A stretch of 64,000 nt of DNA, from the NCBI RefSeq assembly GCF_001693775.2, contig NZ_MBEW02000005.1, positions 1-64,000 on the forward strand, read 5' to 3'. The notes beneath the pieces are model-generated. The model was not told the DNA's origin. It did not search any database and saw only the letters and a program-made list of their open reading frames with translations. Every line of letters starts with the position of its first letter. The first letter of the stretch is position 1. The translations under genes were made by a program, and so were the position numbers. Positions 62,348-64,000 of the stretch are shown in pieces. This DNA comes from Criibacterium bergeronii. Lineage in GTDB: Bacteria; Bacillota; Clostridia; Peptostreptococcales; Filifactoraceae.

Positions 62348-62680
62348 TTATCTTGATATAGTGTTATGTTTTTTATACTCACTATAGCTGGACGCACGAT
62401 TGTATGTAACTACTCTATTAGAGTACGAATGAACCCTGTCTTGGTTTTTTGTTGCTCTTTGTGACTTCGATGTCTGCTTAGCCAAATCATTTTTGCTAAC
62501 TAAAGCTTGTTTTTTTCGATTAGATTTTGAAGTCTGCCTTTTTATTGTGTAATCTACATCAAAGTCTGAATTTTCGTAAACATGGTCATAGCTAAAAAAT
62601 CCATTATAAACTTTATATCCAAATGCTCCAAATCCGGCAGTTATCGCTACTACCAACAACCAATTACTAAATGCTACCAA
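62348..62680 (-). CDS. small membrane-anchored basic protein, unknown
   Basis: 110 residues starting at a TTG at 62680, seven bases after AAGGGGGT; no ATG fits as well. One N-terminal helix (about 4-24, FSNWLLVVAITAGFGAFGYK) precedes a hydrophilic domain rich in Lys, Ser, Arg, Asn and Tyr with repeated QTSKS/NRKK/QRATKNQ-like segments. No family recognised. A promoter-like TTGATA-17-TATCAC lies at 62716-62744, with the palindrome AAATCGATTT in its spacer. Confidence 0.6.
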   Translation of the reverse strand: MVAFSNWLLVVAITAGFGAFGYKVYNGFFSYDHVYENSDFDVDYTIKRQTSKSNRKKQALVSKNDLAKQTSKSQRATKNQDRVHSYSNRVVTYNRASSYSEYKKHNTISR

Positions 62681-62715
62681 TTGCAGACCCCCTTAGTACG
62701 ACAATTAATTTAAAT

Positions 62716-62744
62716 GTGATAAAATCGATTTAGTTTAGTATCAA
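62716..62744 (-). promoter_or_regulatory. putative promoter of the small membrane protein gene
   Basis: Minus-strand TTGATA, 17 bases, TATCAC. The -10 is weak. The spacer contains AAATCGATTT. Confidence 0.4.
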
Positions 62745-62870
62745 TTAAAATAATTTAATTGAGTAAATAATATTATCTCATATTTTCAAAAAAATTCAAT
62801 ACCTTTAAAATTAAAAATTAAAAAAATTAAGTTTAATTTAAACATTAAAGTTTACTTAATCGATTTTCTC

Positions 62871-62885
62871 CCTTAATTATTAAGG
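62871..62885. repeat. 15-bp palindrome after fluC
   Basis: CCTTAAT, T, ATTAAGG: perfectly symmetric. It lies eight bases downstream of the fluC stop without a T-tract, so it may be a weak terminator or a regulator site. Confidence 0.45.
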
Positions 62886-62893
62886 TCAAAAAT

Positions 62894-63265
62894 TTATCTC
62901 ACTAAATAATATCCCAATGCCACAGACAAAATCCCAAAAATACTACTTAATAGCATATAAATTAAAGCTGTTGAATAGTTGCCTTTTTCTAATAAACTAA
63001 AGGTTTCCAATGAAAATGTTGAAAATGTTGTAAACCCTCCGCAAATACCAGTTTTTAAAAATAATACCATTTGCGGACTAAGGCTGGAGTTTTTTAGATT
63101 AATCGCTGAAATTAGACCAATTACAAATGAACCGACAATATTTGTTATAAAAGTATTTATAGGAAAAGTCCCAAGACTTAATTTACTAAGATTTACAAGG
63201 CTAAGCAAGTATCTTGCAAATGCCCCTAACCCACCACCTAAAAATACATAAAAATAGCTAGACAT
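62894..63265 (-). CDS. fluC: fluoride ion channel Fluc/CrcB
   Basis: 123 residues from the ATG at 63265, six bases after AAAGGG. Four membrane helices. Signatures are VFLGGGLGAFARYLLSL, TFPINTFITNIVGSFVIGL and the Na/F motif CGGFTTFSTFSLETFSL. Fluc channels export fluoride as antiparallel dimers. A single subunit gene is present, suggesting a homodimer. No fluoride riboswitch consensus was found upstream. Confidence 0.93.
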   Translation of the reverse strand: MSSYFYVFLGGGLGAFARYLLSLVNLSKLSLGTFPINTFITNIVGSFVIGLISAINLKNSSLSPQMVLFLKTGICGGFTTFSTFSLETFSLLEKGNYSTALIYMLLSSIFGILSVALGYYLVR

Positions 63266-63280
63266 TAAATACCCTTTCAT

Positions 63281-63706
63281 TGTTTTTATGAAAAAATTTA
63301 AAGAAAATAATACTATTTTATAGATACATCAAGCAAATATATAATTACTTACTATTGTTTCGTAGCCTAATTTTAATATAGAAATTATTAATATCTGCCT
63401 TTTATATACATTTATCTTCAGCTTGATATTTCTTAATCGCATCAAGTATGAAAGTCTTTTCTTTTTTTCCAATAGCCTTACACTTAGCTTTATATATTTT
63501 ATTGTTACGCTAACTCCCCATCATTCAAGATTATATTGGTTTGATGATGTCTCATAGCAATTTTTATTAAAGAAAAAAATATGCCGGAAAATCTCACCCA
63601 TAATTATTCGTAGAAATGTTTAAATAAGATGTGTTGCATTTACTTTGGCATTGTTATATTTAGTTTGACAACTAACCACCCACCAAAATATAATCCCATT
63701 TATAAG
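63281..63706. other. gene-free stretch with possible coding remnants
   Basis: Between fluC and malQ there is no intact gene. On the minus strand an open segment at 63402-63509 reads IYKAKCKAIGKKEKTF then ILDAIKKYQAEDKCI to a stop. Just upstream another frame reads MRHHQTNIILNDGELA. Neither has a ribosome binding site or recognisable family. They may be fragments of a decayed gene. No riboswitch or clear terminator was seen. Confidence 0.35.
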
Positions 63707-64000
63707 CTATATTCTGTTTGTTTCCTTCAATAAATTCCTTATAAATTCTTTTTTAGCTTTCAGCTCATCCATTGATGTGAATTTATAAGTCCAGTTTATG
63801 TTATTGCAAGTGCCCGGGGTGTTTATTCTTGCCTCATCTCCATAGCCTACTATGTCTTGAAGTGGTAAGATGGCATAATCTGCATTGTGTTTGAGTGTGT
63901 AATGTGTCAATTTGTCTTCAAATTTTTCCTCTAAACAACCTTCTGATTTTAACACTCTCATGACATATTTTTGTCTTTCAGGGCAAAGAGCCTCATACCA
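63707..64000 (-). CDS. malQ: 4-alpha-glucanotransferase, C-terminal end (cut by window edge)
   Basis: The last 97 codons of a minus-strand gene entering from beyond base 64000. The sequence includes WYEALCPERQKYVM, YAILPLQDIVGYGDEARINT and PGTCNNINWTYKF, which match the conserved C terminus of MalQ/amylomaltase (LPLQDxLGLGxxARMNxPGT). The enzyme rearranges alpha-1,4-glucans. The catalytic residues lie outside the window. Confidence 0.9.
   Translation of the reverse strand, partial: WYEALCPERQKYVMRVLKSEGCLEEKFEDKLTHYTLKHNADYAILPLQDIVGYGDEARINTPGTCNNINWTYKFTSMDELKAKKEFIRNLLKETNRI

Noticed and set aside
63266-63400. Fluoride riboswitch before fluC
   Set aside because: The minus-strand leader lacks the crcB motif elements (GGNGAUGG and the CUGAUGA-type pairing).

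Overview
The window is AT-rich DNA from a low-GC Gram-positive anaerobe. AGGAGG-type ribosome binding sites, occasional TTG starts, extended -10 promoters (TGnTATAAT), the SpoVG/PurR pair, IreB, class III fructose-bisphosphatase, the yrrK-yrrO-like RNA/cell-wall cluster and a BmpA-type nucleoside ABC transporter all point to Clostridia. Flagellin together with oral/gut-type Clostridia genes would fit a Peptostreptococcaceae-like lineage (Peptoanaerobacter, Eubacterium yurii, Filifactor relatives); this placement is inference. No rRNA, tRNA, CRISPR array, prophage or intact insertion sequence was recognised. Most of the window is chromosomal core.

Region by region. 1-3.9 kb (minus): 5' part of coaX, a response regulator fused to a degenerate PP2C-type domain, a PAS-GGDEF protein and gltX, behind a gltX promoter. 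3.9-10.4 kb (minus): a reduced division/cell-wall cluster lgt-rsmH-ftsL-class B PBP-mraY plus an unknown membrane protein. 10.5-14.3 kb (plus): a YtrA-type GntR regulator with a perfect 12-bp palindromic operator on its own -10 box, an ABC ATPase, two permeases and a TraX-family protein. 14.5-17.5 kb (plus): a kinase-less seven-helix sensor and a separate ATPase-bearing kinase. 17.6-21.6 kb (minus): a large secreted protein, murB and an unknown membrane protein. 21.7-27.7 kb: pgi (plus), then a phosphodiester glycosidase-like secreted protein, pyrE and a LapA-like membrane protein (minus). 27.7-32.7 kb (minus): nupQ-nupP-nupO-bmpA nucleoside importer. 32.9-35.9 kb (plus): DegV, YtqA-like radical SAM, CDF efflux pump. 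35.9-45.8 kb (minus): comEA, a decayed gene, mltG-trmR, then trhP-ireB-ruvX-rnhB-uppS-cdsA running into a lone flagellin and three pilin-like genes. 45.8-50.5 kb: fba (plus), spoVG-purR (minus), two degenerate HD-GYP proteins (plus). 50.8-58.1 kb (minus): pheB, two unknowns, ftsY, fbp and thrS as one unit. 58.1-64 kb (minus): AIR-synthase-like protein, ligA, a truncated rlmH, an HD-domain protein, a small membrane protein, fluC/crcB and the 3' end of malQ.

The strongest unusual signal is ftsY. Its acidic N-terminal domain and its GTPase domain lie in two different frames that meet exactly at a run of ten A residues containing the dnaX-type slippery heptamer A AAA AAG. This implies a programmed -1 frameshift, RNA polymerase slippage, or a homopolymer error in the sequence. 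Other points of interest are a tandem pair of HD-GYP proteins that have lost catalytic residues, a two-protein sensor kinase with no response regulator beside it, a flagellin isolated from flagellar genes next to minor pilins, an RlmH without its conserved C-terminal tail, and a frameshifted gene remnant near 44.8 kb.

Functional links: cyclic di-GMP signalling appears at both ends (PAS-GGDEF; HD-GYP pair, probably receptors rather than enzymes). Peptidoglycan and envelope synthesis is spread over several units (mraY, PBP, murB, mltG, uppS, cdsA, lgt). Central sugar metabolism appears as pgi, fba, fbp and malQ. Wobble-uridine modification is represented by adjacent trhP and trmR.
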